Shown: in pieces, positions 1-8,661 of the stretch
Layout: the number at the start of each line of letters is the position of its first letter
Numbering within the stretch: position 1 is the first letter of the stretch
Origin: an uncultured Paraglaciecola sp.
Lineage (GTDB): Bacteria; Pseudomonadota; Gammaproteobacteria; Enterobacterales; Alteromonadaceae
Assembly (NCBI RefSeq): GCF_913020055.1
Contig: NZ_CAJWCF010000044.1
Span: forward strand, 1 to 37,091
Direction of reading: 5' to 3'
DNA length: 37,091 nucleotides
Made by a program: the position numbers and the translations under genes
Notes under the pieces: model-generated
What the model was told of the DNA's origin: nothing
Seen by the model: only the letters and a program-made list of their open reading frames with translations
Database searches by the model: none

Positions 1-362
<362 letters not shown>

Positions 363-551
363 TACAACGCCCAAGTGGCTTCATAAAAGAAGTGCTAAGC
401 GTTTATGAGTGACAAGTATTAACATAAAATTAAGAGTAAGACTGAAGACATTCTTTAGCCTCGATTACAGCGAGCGTCTACATGAGTAGATAGTGAGCAT
501 CAGCTTTTACATATTGATTTATTGAGTGAAAGCTTGATAGATAACAGTTTT

Positions 552-669
552 TGTCTGGCGACAATAGCGATGTGGCCCCACCTGATCCCATTCCGAACTC
601 AGAAGTGAAACACATTAGCGGCGATGGTAGTTTGGGGTTTCCCCATGCGAGAGTAGCACATTGCCAGAC
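552..669 (+). rRNA. rrf: 5S ribosomal RNA
   Basis: A full-length 5S rRNA of about 118 nt. The 5' strand TGTCTGGC pairs with the 3' strand GCCAGAC to form helix I. Conserved internal blocks are visible, including CCCACCTGATCCCATTCCGA and the CATGCGAGAGTAG segment near the 3' end. It follows the 23S gene in the usual order and is followed at once by an intrinsic terminator. Ends are placed from helix I and may be off by 1-2 nt. Confidence 0.96.
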
Positions 670-684
670 TCCCAATTAAGTACA

Positions 685-710
685 AAGCCACCTTTATCGG
701 GTGGCTTTTT
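685..710 (+). terminator. Intrinsic terminator of the rRNA operon
   Basis: The perfect 8-bp stem AAGCCACC (685-692) / GGTGGCTT (700-707) has a 7-nt loop and is followed by a T-run to 710. It lies 15 nt after the 5S gene. A second terminator with a very similar stem (GGCCACC/GGTGGCC) occurs about 250 nt downstream. Confidence 0.9.
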
Positions 711-891
711 GCGTTTCGGAGGATTGGAAAATGGTCACCACATTTTAGAGTGGAAAAGGTGACTTAGTACTTAAGCGCGAATGCGCATTGCTACACAGCA
801 GAAAACCATCACAAAGTGGATTCCCGGAGCCAAGCGTAGCTTATCTCGTTCCAGCGGTAGGAACTGTGTTCCTAAAAGACTCCGCTTCCAC
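711..891. other. Unassigned spacer between two 5S 3' ends
   Basis: No gene is supported in these 181 nt. The stretch has no recognisable 5S body, so the downstream 5S relic is not simply a 5S gene with a few mutations. It contains short self-complementary pieces: GTCACC...GGTGAC near 735-762, AATGCGCATT near 780-789, and TAGGAAC-TGT-GTTCCTA at 858-874 inside a longer CGGAG...CTCCG pairing (about 824-884). It does not fold convincingly into a tRNA. A short reading frame crosses it and the relic, but its protein has no recognisable features. It may be a deletion scar or inserted filler. Confidence 0.4.
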
Positions 892-925
892 CCCCATGCG
901 AGAGTAGCACATTGCCAGGCTCCCA
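892..925 (+). pseudogene. 5S rRNA relic (3' end only)
   Basis: These 34 nt match 641-674 (the 3' end of the intact 5S gene plus a few flanking bases) at 33 of 34 positions. The single difference, A668 to G919, changes the helix I strand from GCCAGA to GCCAGG. That strand would pair with a GCCTGGC 5' end as in E. coli 5S, rather than with this operon's TCTGGC. The fragment therefore probably descends from a different 5S allele, not from a recent copy of its neighbour. It is followed by its own terminator. The 5' three quarters of the gene are missing. Confidence 0.8.
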
Positions 926-933
926 TTCTGAAG

Positions 934-964
934 AAAGGCCACCTATACGGGTGGCCTTTTTTTT
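934..964. terminator. Second intrinsic terminator, probably bidirectional
   Basis: The stem AAAGGCCACC (934-943) / GGTGGCCTTT (950-959) is 10 bp and perfect, with eight T residues at 957-964. On the opposite strand it is preceded by an A-run and followed by TTTCTT, so it may also stop minus-strand transcription from dnaE2, whose stop codon is about 50 nt away. Confidence 0.88.
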
Positions 965-1015
965 GGTTAAAATTTAGTGATCTCTAGATCTATTTATAGG
1001 TTTTATTGGCTAAAT

Positions 1016-4000
1016 CTAATGGAAGTTACGGGATTTGGTATTCAGTTCTGCTAATAGATGGCTTAAATCCGTCAGTTTCCCAGCGATGATATGTATTACG
1101 TCACCATCTCCCCGCTCTAATATTCCTTTTACCTGCAATATGGTCGACTTTAAGTAAGCCTGTTTTTGTGCTCTTGAGGTGGCTAACCAAACGACTACAT
1201 TGATGTTCCCTGTATTGTCTTCAAGGGTCACGAAGGTAACACCTTTGGATGTGCCTGGCCTTTGTCTGCCAATAACTAATCCAATTACGCTAACGTGAGT
1301 TTGATGTGCTTTGAGGTGCAATTGGTTTGCTTGAGTATGTTTGGGTAATAGCTTTGCCTTGTGCAATAACTCTATAGGATGAGTCGATAGACTCAAACCG
1401 GTTGCTACGTAGTCTTCTAATAGGGTTTTAGTCGCGCTTGGGTTAGGAATGTTGCTTATTGGAAATGACGCTTGTTGATTGAATAGAGGCAAATCGCTTT
1501 CTGCATCCATTAGTAACCAACGAGTTGCGTATCGATTATCGCAAAGTCTATGGAAAGCGTTGGCACTGGCAAGCGCTTCAATTATATGGCGAGGAAGTGT
1601 CAGGTGTTTAACATGATTGATTTCGGCAAAGCCATGCTCTGGTCGTTGTTGAATAAGTGGGTCAACACTTTTACTTGTTACACCTTTAACTAGGCGTAAG
1701 CCTAATCTAATTGCCCAATTCTTGTTTTGATATTCTAAAGTATGATCAAATTGTGATGTGTTGACACATACAGGCAATACCTCTATATCATGTCGTTTCG
1801 CATCTTGAATGAGTTGAGCGGGGGAATAAAAACCCATAGGCCAACTATTTAGTAAACCTATATAAAAAGCTGCAGGGTAGTAGTGTTTTAACCATGATGA
1901 AACATAAGCTAGTACTGCAAAGGATGCCGAGTGAGATTCGGGAAACCCATACTCTCCAAAACCACATATTTGTTTATATATTCGTTCTGAGTATTCAACT
2001 GTGTAACCCCTTAGTGACATCCCTGTTATCAACTTATCTTTAAAGTTTGTTAACTCACCAGTCTTCTTCCAACTTCCCATGGCGCGGCGTAATTTATCTG
2101 CTTCTCCGCCGGTAAAGCCCGCGGCTACCATGGCAATTTTAATCACTTGTTCCTGAAAAATAGGTACGCCCGAAGTACGTTCTAATATCTCTTTTAGTGC
2201 TGGAGACGGGTGCTCAATTGCTTGTGGGTTTGCACGATTTTGCAAGAATGGGTGCACCATCCCTCCTTGAATAGGGCCGGGCCGTATAATCGCTATTTGG
2301 ATGACTAAGTCATAAAACGTAGTCGGTTTTAGTCTTGGCAACATACTCATTTGTGCGCGTGATTCAATTTGGAATACGCCTACTGTGTCGGCTTTCTGAA
2401 TCATCTTATAAACTTGCTTGTCGTCGCCCATAGCTGTGATTTGAGCAATGTTAAAGTCATGCTGATAATGCTTGTTGATTAAGGCAAAAGATTTACGAAT
2501 GGCGGTGAGCATACCTAAGGCAAGCACATCAACTTTTAAAAGCCCTAAGCTTTCAAGGTCATCTTTATCCCACTGGATCACGCTTCTATCTTGCATCGCG
2601 GCATTTTCAATTGGAACCAGATGATAAAGTGGGCCTTGGGATATGACAAACCCTCCCACATGTTGTGATAGATGGCGGGGAAAGCCTTTTATTTCATTAA
2701 CCAGACTAACAAATTGTTTGCCTTGTGATGATGAGGGATCAAAACCAAGTTCAGCAATTTGAGTTTGCCAGCCCAATTCCATATCGCGGTGATTCATATT
2801 TTTTATGAAGAAATCTAACTGACTTTCGTTTATGCCAAATGCTCTGCCTATTTCTCGGATAGCACTTTTGTTTCGGTAGGTAATAACGGTTGCTGCTATG
2901 GCAGTACGTTCTCGTCCATATTTTTGATAAATATATTGAATGATTTCTTCACGTCTTTCATGCTCAAAATCCACGTCAATATCAGGCTCCTCTTGACGTT
3001 CTTTGGAAATAAAACGTTCAAACAACACTGATATTTGCCTTGGATCAACAGCAGTGATTTGTAGGCAATAACAAACGATCGAGTTGGCTGCTGAACCTCT
3101 GCCTTGGTATAAAATTTGTTGTTGTTGAGCGAATTGCACCACATCGTAAATAGTAAGAAAGAAATACTCATATTCTAACTCTTTGATTAATCGTAGTTCT
3201 TTAATGATAATTCGTTTGATAGCAAACGTTAGATTGCCTCCAGTGGCAAAACGTAAATGTAGACCTGTGATAACCAGTTCTCGCAGATACTTTGAGGCAG
3301 TTTTGCCCTTAGGCACCAATTCACTCGGGTATTCATAACGTAAACTCGACAAGCTAAAAGTACATAAATTGGCAATAGTGAGTGTTTCTTCAAGCCATGC
3401 TGACTGATATAAAGTAGCGAGTTTATTGATTGGCCGCAGATAACGTTCACTGTTAGGTAATAATTGACGGCCTAATGCTGAGATTGGTTTACCTGTGTGA
3501 ATTGCAGTGAGCGCATGTTGTAGTGGTAAACGTTGTTGATGATGCATTAATACACCACCACAGGCGCAGATAGGTATTTTATGATCGTCACTAAGTTGCT
3601 CTACATGTTCTAAGTAGCGATGTTCGTTAGCCAGTAGATGCCGTTGATAACCTATCCATACTTTGTGTTTATAATGCTTTTTGAGCCAAGCTCCCCAGTG
3701 GTTATCTATGGCTTGAACGCCATTGGGTAACCATATGGCTAAACAATGTTTGATCCCAAGTAAGTCCCACTTATTGAGTTGGTATTCACCTTTGGGAGCG
3801 CGTTTACGGGCATTAGTAATCGTTCTGCATAACTCTGCATAAGCCAGTCTGTCAGGGCATAATAAAACTAGCTCAAGCTCCTCATCAAAACGAAATAGAC
3901 TGCCAATGATTAACTTGATGCTAAGTTCATGCTCTTTAATCGCGGTGTATGCTCTGGCGATCCCTGCCACCGAGCATTCATCGGTTATAGCAATAGCTTG

Positions 4001-4111
4001 ATAACCGAGAAAAGTCGCTTGCTTAACTAACTCTTGTGGATGAGATGCACCACGCAAAAAGCTAAAATTACTTTGGCATAATAATTCAGCATAGTGATTG
4101 TTTGTTGCCAT
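1016..4111 (-). CDS. dnaE2: Error-prone DNA polymerase DnaE2 (ImuC)
   Basis: A C-family polymerase alpha-subunit paralogue of about 1031 aa, the usual DnaE2 length. It does SOS-induced translesion synthesis together with ImuA and ImuB. The N-terminal PHP domain opens with the DnaE2-typical SNFSFLRGASHPQELV. The polymerase core shows GRGSAANS and the catalytic PDIDVDFEHERREE block (about residues 374-387), followed by the finger/thumb region with LKVDVLALGMLTAIRKS. A C-terminal OB-fold is suggested by VIGLVIGRQRPGT and TFVTLEDNTGNINVVVW. The ATG at 4111 shares one base with the imuB stop (TGATG), which implies translational coupling. A TTG one codon upstream is possible but less likely. It is the last gene of imuA-imuB-dnaE2 and runs toward the rRNA operon. 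All catalytic aspartates appear intact. Confidence 0.97.
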   Translation of the reverse strand: MATNNHYAELLCQSNFSFLRGASHPQELVKQATFLGYQAIAITDECSVAGIARAYTAIKEHELSIKLIIGSLFRFDEELELVLLCPDRLAYAELCRTITNARKRAPKGEYQLNKWDLLGIKHCLAIWLPNGVQAIDNHWGAWLKKHYKHKVWIGYQRHLLANEHRYLEHVEQLSDDHKIPICACGGVLMHHQQRLPLQHALTAIHTGKPISALGRQLLPNSERYLRPINKLATLYQSAWLEETLTIANLCTFSLSSLRYEYPSELVPKGKTASKYLRELVITGLHLRFATGGNLTFAIKRIIIKELRLIKELEYEYFFLTIYDVVQFAQQQQILYQGRGSAANSIVCYCLQITAVDPRQISVLFERFISKERQEEPDIDVDFEHERREEIIQYIYQKYGRERTAIAATVITYRNKSAIREIGRAFGINESQLDFFIKNMNHRDMELGWQTQIAELGFDPSSSQGKQFVSLVNEIKGFPRHLSQHVGGFVISQGPLYHLVPIENAAMQDRSVIQWDKDDLESLGLLKVDVLALGMLTAIRKSFALINKHYQHDFNIAQITAMGDDKQVYKMIQKADTVGVFQIESRAQMSMLPRLKPTTFYDLVIQIAIIRPGPIQGGMVHPFLQNRANPQAIEHPSPALKEILERTSGVPIFQEQVIKIAMVAAGFTGGEADKLRRAMGSWKKTGELTNFKDKLITGMSLRGYTVEYSERIYKQICGFGEYGFPESHSASFAVLAYVSSWLKHYYPAAFYIGLLNSWPMGFYSPAQLIQDAKRHDIEVLPVCVNTSQFDHTLEYQNKNWAIRLGLRLVKGVTSKSVDPLIQQRPEHGFAEINHVKHLTLPRHIIEALASANAFHRLCDNRYATRWLLMDAESDLPLFNQQASFPISNIPNPSATKTLLEDYVATGLSLSTHPIELLHKAKLLPKHTQANQLHLKAHQTHVSVIGLVIGRQRPGTSKGVTFVTLEDNTGNINVVVWLATSRAQKQAYLKSTILQVKGILERGDGDVIHIIAGKLTDLSHLLAELNTKSRNFH

Positions 4112-5529
4112 CAACTAAACACCCCATGTAAATACCAATCACCCCGTGGCGTTTTAAACACCCAGTACCACTGACCAAGTTGATTGAAGGCTATAAAATA
4201 GTCACGGGTGATAGGTTTAGTGTCCCACCAACCTGTTTCAATGCGTTCTGGTCCATAAGCAATGGAGATTTTTTCTTGTAAGCGTTGAGGAGGGGTTAAT
4301 AAAAAGCTTGGCCGTAAGGCATAAAGTTGAAAAGGTTGTATCGATTTAGCTAGTCGTTTGGAGTTTTGAATTGCCCGTTCAGGTCGATAATCATTGTTTA
4401 ATGTAGGGGTGGATACGGCGTCTTCACCCAGTTTTGCTTGAAGTAGTGATATCAACTGTAAACGTGATAGTCTACCTTGCTTACCTGCAAATAAATCGCT
4501 TTTGTCCGGCGTTCTGATATAGCTGTTCTCTACTACTAAGCGGATCGCAAAAACAGGCGCGCTGAGTGTGATGTTTTCTAATTTCAACGATATTAATACT
4601 GCCCAATACTTAGCCAAATATTCGCCTTGCTGGGAATGAATGTTTAACTCGATCATTTTTTCATCCCTCTGGCTAAGAGTGAACACCAACGTTTGGGTTA
4701 ACAAGTCACGTGCTTTTAAAAACTGCTCTAAATTTTGTAAAAGTTGATTTAATGGTGCTTGTAAAATCTGAATGTTTTCTATGTCATATAACAATTCTAT
4801 CACTCGGTCAAAATGCTTCTTCGGATGGAAAAAATTAACAGGATGGGTTATTTGCGCCGTAAGTTTGCCAATGTAAGTAGCGACTTCTATATCAAATCGT
4901 TTGGCAACATCAGCAAGAGGAATTTTGAGTAGTGCTTGTATAGTATGCACGCCCACTCGTTGTAATTTTTCAACCGCTTTAGTTGTAAGATCTGTGTGCT
5001 GTAAAGAAGTGTTTTGAATAGCTTGTTTGATTGTATCTACGTTATCGGTTACCTGATCCCAAGCCCTGATAGCCAGTAACTTAGCGGCTAAGGGGGAGTG
5101 CCCTGTGGCATAATGAAAATTCACTTTTTGCTGAAGTAGTTGATGCTGCACGACCTGCCAGTAAGATGTTAAATTGCCATATAAATTAAGCATGTTATGT
5201 ACCCGTAATAACAAACTATTTTCGTTGAAAAAGCAGATGTCGCTTGTGACTAAATATAGGTTTTGGGCAATATCATTAAGCCTATTTTTAGTGATTGCTT
5301 CTTGGTAAGCGATAACCTGTAAATCTCCCTTTAACATAGCTGCGGTGCCTAACCCCATGCCTAAACGAATGCCCGCTTGGTAAGCGGTGTGATTGAGTTG
5401 GCATACTTGATTAGTCTGTTCATCTAAGATCACATAAGCTTGTGAATGGATATTTGACTCAGGATTTTGTTGCAGCAATGCATCTAATTGTAAATTAGGA
5501 AAATACAGATATAGCCAAATGTTTTGCAT
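4111..5529 (-). CDS. imuB: ImuB, Y-family polymerase-like mutasome protein
   Basis: A 472-aa Y-family polymerase homologue. In characterised systems ImuB is catalytically dead and bridges DnaE2, ImuA and the beta clamp. The sequence agrees. Where active Y polymerases have the first catalytic aspartate motif, this protein has YLYFPNLQLDALL. The region that should hold the SxDE motif reads NENSLLLRVHNMLNLYG, with no acidic pair. The helix-hairpin-helix/little-finger region follows (residues about 160-350), then the ImuB-specific C-terminal region containing SDLFAGKQGRLSRL. It starts 20 nt after imuA and overlaps dnaE2 by one base. Expression is expected from the LexA-controlled imuA promoter. 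Confidence 0.95.
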   Translation of the reverse strand: MQNIWLYLYFPNLQLDALLQQNPESNIHSQAYVILDEQTNQVCQLNHTAYQAGIRLGMGLGTAAMLKGDLQVIAYQEAITKNRLNDIAQNLYLVTSDICFFNENSLLLRVHNMLNLYGNLTSYWQVVQHQLLQQKVNFHYATGHSPLAAKLLAIRAWDQVTDNVDTIKQAIQNTSLQHTDLTTKAVEKLQRVGVHTIQALLKIPLADVAKRFDIEVATYIGKLTAQITHPVNFFHPKKHFDRVIELLYDIENIQILQAPLNQLLQNLEQFLKARDLLTQTLVFTLSQRDEKMIELNIHSQQGEYLAKYWAVLISLKLENITLSAPVFAIRLVVENSYIRTPDKSDLFAGKQGRLSRLQLISLLQAKLGEDAVSTPTLNNDYRPERAIQNSKRLAKSIQPFQLYALRPSFLLTPPQRLQEKISIAYGPERIETGWWDTKPITRDYFIAFNQLGQWYWVFKTPRGDWYLHGVFS

Positions 5530-5549
5530 AATAAAGTACTAAAAGTGGT

Positions 5550-6239
5550 TTATCCCGCGCGATATGCACGAGAGGGGAATAGCAACACATTGTTGTCTTC
5601 AGATTGGCTCAATTCAGGCCAATAAGCTCCCATATAGATATTAAATGGAGCATTAGACCAACTGCCTTTGCGCTTAGTTATTTGTGCGTTTATACCGACT
5701 TTAGAAGGGCTGAGTTTTATTCCTAAAGTGACGGGTAAAGAGATATGTTCTTGCTGAGGCTGGCGTATGATAAAAAGTAAACTATTACCTTTTTCTGCGG
5801 CCAATTGTAGGCGTTTGACTTGCGTGACTGATAACGAAACATGCCACAAAACCACACTGTGGCAGCAGCCACTTTTGAGACTCTGCTCGGCGCTCCACAA
5901 AACTTGTTTGTTTAATGAGGGTTGCACCACCATCACTTGATCGAGTGTAAAACCAAATTCAGCTAACATTTCGCTATTAATCGACATCGGTGGTGCGATA
6001 AGTGTGATTAATTCAGTCTGTCTTTGTTGTTGTCTAGTAAGGATGCTAGGCAGTAATAAACGCAACTCACCAATGCCAATTTGGCTGCGAATATCAATGA
6101 CACCATACTCTGGAAATCCTCCTTGTAATGCATTATCTAATTCCTTAAATCCGGTGTGCTGTCCGTTATCAGAAGATTGAGTATGATTCGCCTGCCAGAG
6201 CAGGTTTTTATTTTTCAGATAAGAAATAGTAGGGTGCAT
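5550..6239 (-). CDS. imuA: ImuA, translesion synthesis-associated RecA-like protein
   Basis: A 229-aa ImuA-type protein (RecA/SulA-like fold), the first gene of the SOS mutagenesis cassette. It begins with the family-typical GFKELDNALQGGFPEYGVIDI, where RecA homologues bind nucleotide; no good Walker A motif remains. The strand/helix pattern continues through LITLIAPPMSINSEMLAEFGF and SLLFIIRQP. In known systems ImuA supports ImuB and DnaE2 at stalled replication forks and interacts with RecA. The ATG at 6239 lies 15 nt downstream of a perfect LexA box. The ribosome binding site is weak. Confidence 0.93.
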   Translation of the reverse strand: MHPTISYLKNKNLLWQANHTQSSDNGQHTGFKELDNALQGGFPEYGVIDIRSQIGIGELRLLLPSILTRQQQRQTELITLIAPPMSINSEMLAEFGFTLDQVMVVQPSLNKQVLWSAEQSLKSGCCHSVVLWHVSLSVTQVKRLQLAAEKGNSLLFIIRQPQQEHISLPVTLGIKLSPSKVGINAQITKRKGSWSNAPFNIYMGAYWPELSQSEDNNVLLFPSRAYRAG

Positions 6240-6254
6240 AACATCACAAATATA

Positions 6255-6270
6255 CTGTATTTATATACAG
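6255..6270 (-). promoter_or_regulatory. LexA (SOS) box of imuA-imuB-dnaE2
   Basis: CTGTATTTATATACAG matches the gammaproteobacterial SOS box CTGT-N8-ACAG exactly. It lies inside a longer perfect inverted repeat, TATACTGTA/TACAGTATA (6251-6274). It is 15 nt upstream of the imuA start, so bound LexA would block transcription or initiation. Control of this cassette by LexA is well established in other proteobacteria. Confidence 0.95.
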
Positions 6271-6448
6271 TATATTGAAGGTTCTAAAAGATGCAAGTTT
6301 GACGTTTGTTTGTTTACAAAGGGGGAAGATTTTAAGACAACATAACAATGTTGTTTCGTTGTTTGCAGATTTTCATGTGATTTTTTAATTGTTTATTATG
6401 AGGCTCTTAGCAGCCTAATAATCTAGTTGGCACGCAATAGGTGCTTAT

Positions 6449-6465
6449 ATTGGTCTAAGACCAAT
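6449..6465. promoter_or_regulatory. 17-bp perfect palindrome, possible operator
   Basis: ATTGGTCT-A-AGACCAAT is an 8-bp perfect inverted repeat around one base. Its TTGGT/ACCAA half-sites resemble operators of FadR-subfamily GntR regulators, but the spacing is wider than in PdhR or FadR boxes. It ends 17 nt upstream of the -35 of the sigma28-like promoter, a suitable place for a regulator of the chemoreceptor gene. The cognate regulator is unknown. Confidence 0.5.
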
Positions 6466-6482
6466 GGCTTATGTTAATTTGT

Positions 6483-6509
6483 TATATTTTAGCTTATTTT
6501 GGTCGATAA
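6483..6509 (+). promoter_or_regulatory. Sigma28 (FliA)-like promoter of the chemoreceptor gene
   Basis: TATATTTT at 6483-6490 matches the FliA -35 consensus TAAAGTTT at 6 of 8 positions. After an 11-nt spacer, GTCGATAA at 6502-6509 matches the -10 consensus GCCGATAA at 7 of 8. The implied transcription start, near 6516-6520, leaves a 5' leader of about 40 nt before the ATG at 6560. Chemoreceptor genes are classic FliA targets. Confidence 0.6.
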
Positions 6510-6559
6510 CTTGATTGTGTAACTCATTTACATCATTTATTGCTGAAAAAGAAAGACAT

Positions 6560-8083
6560 ATGAAATTAATCACACTGCAATTTTTTGTCGTTCTAATATG
6601 TATTTTAATATTAGATTATTTTTCTACTCCATGGTGGTTGCTCGCTGTCGTTGCCTCTTCGCTGGCAGCAGTGTTTACATGGCTTGCTGGTCGTCAGGCC
6701 AATATCGCTGAAGATATTATTCCCCCCGAAAAAGATTATCAACTAGTTGCAAAACATATAAGCAAAGGTTCAAGTCGTATTGCTATTGGTGGGGCAATAG
6801 TTTCACATTTTCTGGATACGCTGACTAAAACGTTTAATCTTCAGGTTGATAATGCTCAGCAAATAGCTGAGAGCATTACCAGTTTGGAGCAGGGTAATGA
6901 TGAGTTATTAGAATTTGCGGATTTAGCAGAAAATCAAATTAATGACTCAGACGAAAAAACCCAACAAAGCAAAGTTTTACTAGAGCAACTGCTGTTACAG
7001 CAAAGTACATTAGCGACCCAAATTGAACATGCTAAGGATATGTTATCGAAACTTAAATCGAGTGCAGAGTCCATAGGTAGTATTACCACCACCATTAATC
7101 AGTTAGCTGATCAAACTAATATGTTAGCTTTAAATGCGGCAATCGAAGCCGCGCGAGCTGGAAAGCAGGGCCGTGGTTTTGCCGTGGTGGCTGATGAAGT
7201 AAGAGACCTCGCGAAAAAAACGGCTGATGCGACTAAAGGTATCGACAATGTATTATCAGAGATAAATCAATCCAGCCATGACTCTGTTGAATCAATTGAA
7301 AAGGTGGCTGAAGCTAGCGGTGTGATGTCGGGTGTAATCAGTCAAACATCTAGTCTTATCCAAGATGCCAGCGTGTCGTCATCTGAAGCAGCTAAGGTGA
7401 TGTCACAAGTAAAACAGAGTGTGAGTTCCCATGGAGAAACCAATCATGGGATCAGTACTAATGTGCTGCAATTGCATGAAACAACTAAACAATTAGAGCA
7501 TGACTTAAAAGATGTTTCTGCGCAGGCTATTTCTCTTAGTAACCAAACTGAAGATATTTTTAGACAATTAGATGTATTTGAGCTTGAAGATGAACAAAAT
7601 GCACAGGTACAAAAAGTCGCAACACAGTCTGCACAACAGATTGGTAAGCTGTTTGAATCAGCAATTAAGAATAATGAGATAACTCAAAGAGCGTTGTTCG
7701 ACTTCAATTATTTGCCTGTAGAAAATACTAATCCGCAAAAATTTACCGATTTAAAACTGCCTAGCATTCAGGAACCAATTCTTGAAAAACAACCCTTTAT
7801 TATTTTTGCTGGCGCCGTGGATAAAAATGGTTACTTCCCAACACACAATAAAAAATACAGTAAAGCCATGACGGGAAATTATGAGCAAGATTTAGTCAAT
7901 AGTCGTACTAAGCGTATTTTTAATGACTATACGGGCGCAAGGTGTGGGAAAAACACTGAAAAATTCTTGTTGCAAACATACAAGCGTGACACTGGGGAAG
8001 TGATGCACGATTTGTCATTGCCCATATATGTAGATGGTAAACATTGGGGCGGTTTTAGAATTGGCTATCGCGCGGTCGAGTAA
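6560..8083 (+). CDS. Methyl-accepting chemotaxis protein with C-terminal sensor domain
   Basis: A 507-aa chemoreceptor. Two closely spaced membrane helices at the N-terminus (about residues 3-45) are joined only by a short DYFSTPWW turn, so there is no periplasmic ligand domain. A long coiled coil follows, with the highly conserved hairpin tip [18 protein letters not shown]...[18 protein letters not shown] (about residues 182-222) that binds CheA/CheW. After the second coiled-coil arm comes a C-terminal domain of about 120 aa (from about residue 385) with [37 protein letters not shown] and [10 protein letters not shown] have seen this pattern at the ends of other proteobacterial chemoreceptors; it is probably a cytoplasmic PAS/Cache-like sensor. 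The ATG at 6560 is preferred over an upstream TTG because it follows AAGAAAG and lies downstream of a FliA-like promoter. It is monocistronic. Confidence 0.92.
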   Translation: MKLITLQFFVVLICILILDYFSTPWWLLAVVASSLAAVFTWLAGRQANIAEDIIPPEKDYQLVAKHISKGSSRIAIGGAIVSHFLDTLTKTFNLQVDNAQQIAESITSLEQGNDELLEFADLAENQINDSDEKTQQSKVLLEQLLLQQSTLATQIEHAKDMLSKLKSSAESIGSITTTINQLADQTNMLALNAAIEAARAGKQGRGFAVVADEVRDLAKKTADATKGIDNVLSEINQSSHDSVESIEKVAEASGVMSGVISQTSSLIQDASVSSSEAAKVMSQVKQSVSSHGETNHGISTNVLQLHETTKQLEHDLKDVSAQAISLSNQTEDIFRQLDVFELEDEQNAQVQKVATQSAQQIGKLFESAIKNNEITQRALFDFNYLPVENTNPQKFTDLKLPSIQEPILEKQPFIIFAGAVDKNGYFPTHNKKYSKAMTGNYEQDLVNSRTKRIFNDYTGARCGKNTEKFLLQTYKRDTGEVMHDLSLPIYVDGKHWGGFRIGYRAVE

Positions 8084-8190
8084 AACGAGAAATTTAGTTA
8101 AGGCATATCCCTAAGTTTTTTCTTTGCTGAGAATTATTTAATGCCTGTTAGACTAAGACGTATCTTGTTTAACTAATTAGGGGGACACTG

Positions 8191-8661
8191 ATGCAATATT
8201 GGTTGTTTAAAACAGAGCCTGATGCCTTCAGTATTGATGACTTAATAGCGATGCCTAACCAAACAGAACATTGGGATGGGATCCGTAATTATCAGGCTCG
8301 TAACTTTTTACGTGATGAGGTTAAGCTTGGGGATCAGGTTTTTATTTACCATTCTAGCTGTAAAGACGTTGGGATAGTTGGGGTCGCTGAGGTGGTAAAA
8401 GAAGGTTATGTCGATCACACTCAATTTGATCCTGAAAGTAAATACTTTGACCCAAAGTCACCCAAAGACAAACCTAGATGGATGATGGTTGATATTCAAT
8501 TCAAGCAAAAATTTTCGAAAATCTTACCTCTTAAAACAATCAAAAACATGCCAGAAATCACCGATATAGGATTAGTGAAAAAGGGAGGCCGGTTATCCAT
8601 TATGCCAGTGCAGCAAACAGAGTTTGAATGTTTATTAAGTCGATGCCAAGGTGCAGGCTAG
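8191..8661 (+). CDS. EVE domain-containing protein
   Basis: A 156-aa single-domain EVE (PUA-like) protein, similar to the bacterial homologues of human THYN1. Family hallmarks are YWLFKTEPDAFSIDDL at the N-terminus, the WDGIRNYQARNFLRD block and GDQVFIYHSSC, plus a C-terminal EFECLLS. EVE domains bind modified bases in DNA or RNA; the natural ligand of this stand-alone type is not settled. It has a good ribosome binding site (AGGGGGAC) before the ATG. Its stop overlaps the end of the convergent downstream gene by 4 nt. Nothing nearby suggests a restriction system, so a housekeeping role is more likely than defence. Confidence 0.9.
   Translation: MQYWLFKTEPDAFSIDDLIAMPNQTEHWDGIRNYQARNFLRDEVKLGDQVFIYHSSCKDVGIVGVAEVVKEGYVDHTQFDPESKYFDPKSPKDKPRWMMVDIQFKQKFSKILPLKTIKNMPEITDIGLVKKGGRLSIMPVQQTEFECLLSRCQGAG

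Larger units (their letters stand above)
6275..6559. other. Divergent intergenic region, imuA to chemoreceptor
   Basis: The space between the imuA and chemoreceptor start codons is about 320 nt. It holds the LexA box next to imuA, a 17-nt palindrome (6449-6465) and a sigma28-like promoter (6483-6509). The AT-rich remainder (about 6275-6440) shows no gene or other clear signal. The in-frame extension of the chemoreceptor upstream of 6560 would begin at a TTG near the predicted transcription start, so it was not accepted. Confidence 0.6.

Noticed and set aside
478..675. Minus-strand reading frame of 65 codons over the 5S gene
   Set aside because: It is antisense to the 5S rRNA and is explained by the rRNA sequence.
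815..890. Possible tRNA or tRNA-like fold in the spacer after the 5S
   Set aside because: Some short pairings exist, but there is no T-arm GGTTCRA motif, no proper acceptor stem and no anticodon arm of the right size.
781..987. Plus-strand reading frame of 68 codons after the rRNA operon
   Set aside because: It runs through the 5S relic and the second terminator hairpin; no ribosome binding site and no protein-like composition.
8191..8661. EVE-domain protein as part of a modification-dependent defence system
   Set aside because: It is a stand-alone domain with no nuclease, helicase or McrB-type neighbour; the context is housekeeping.
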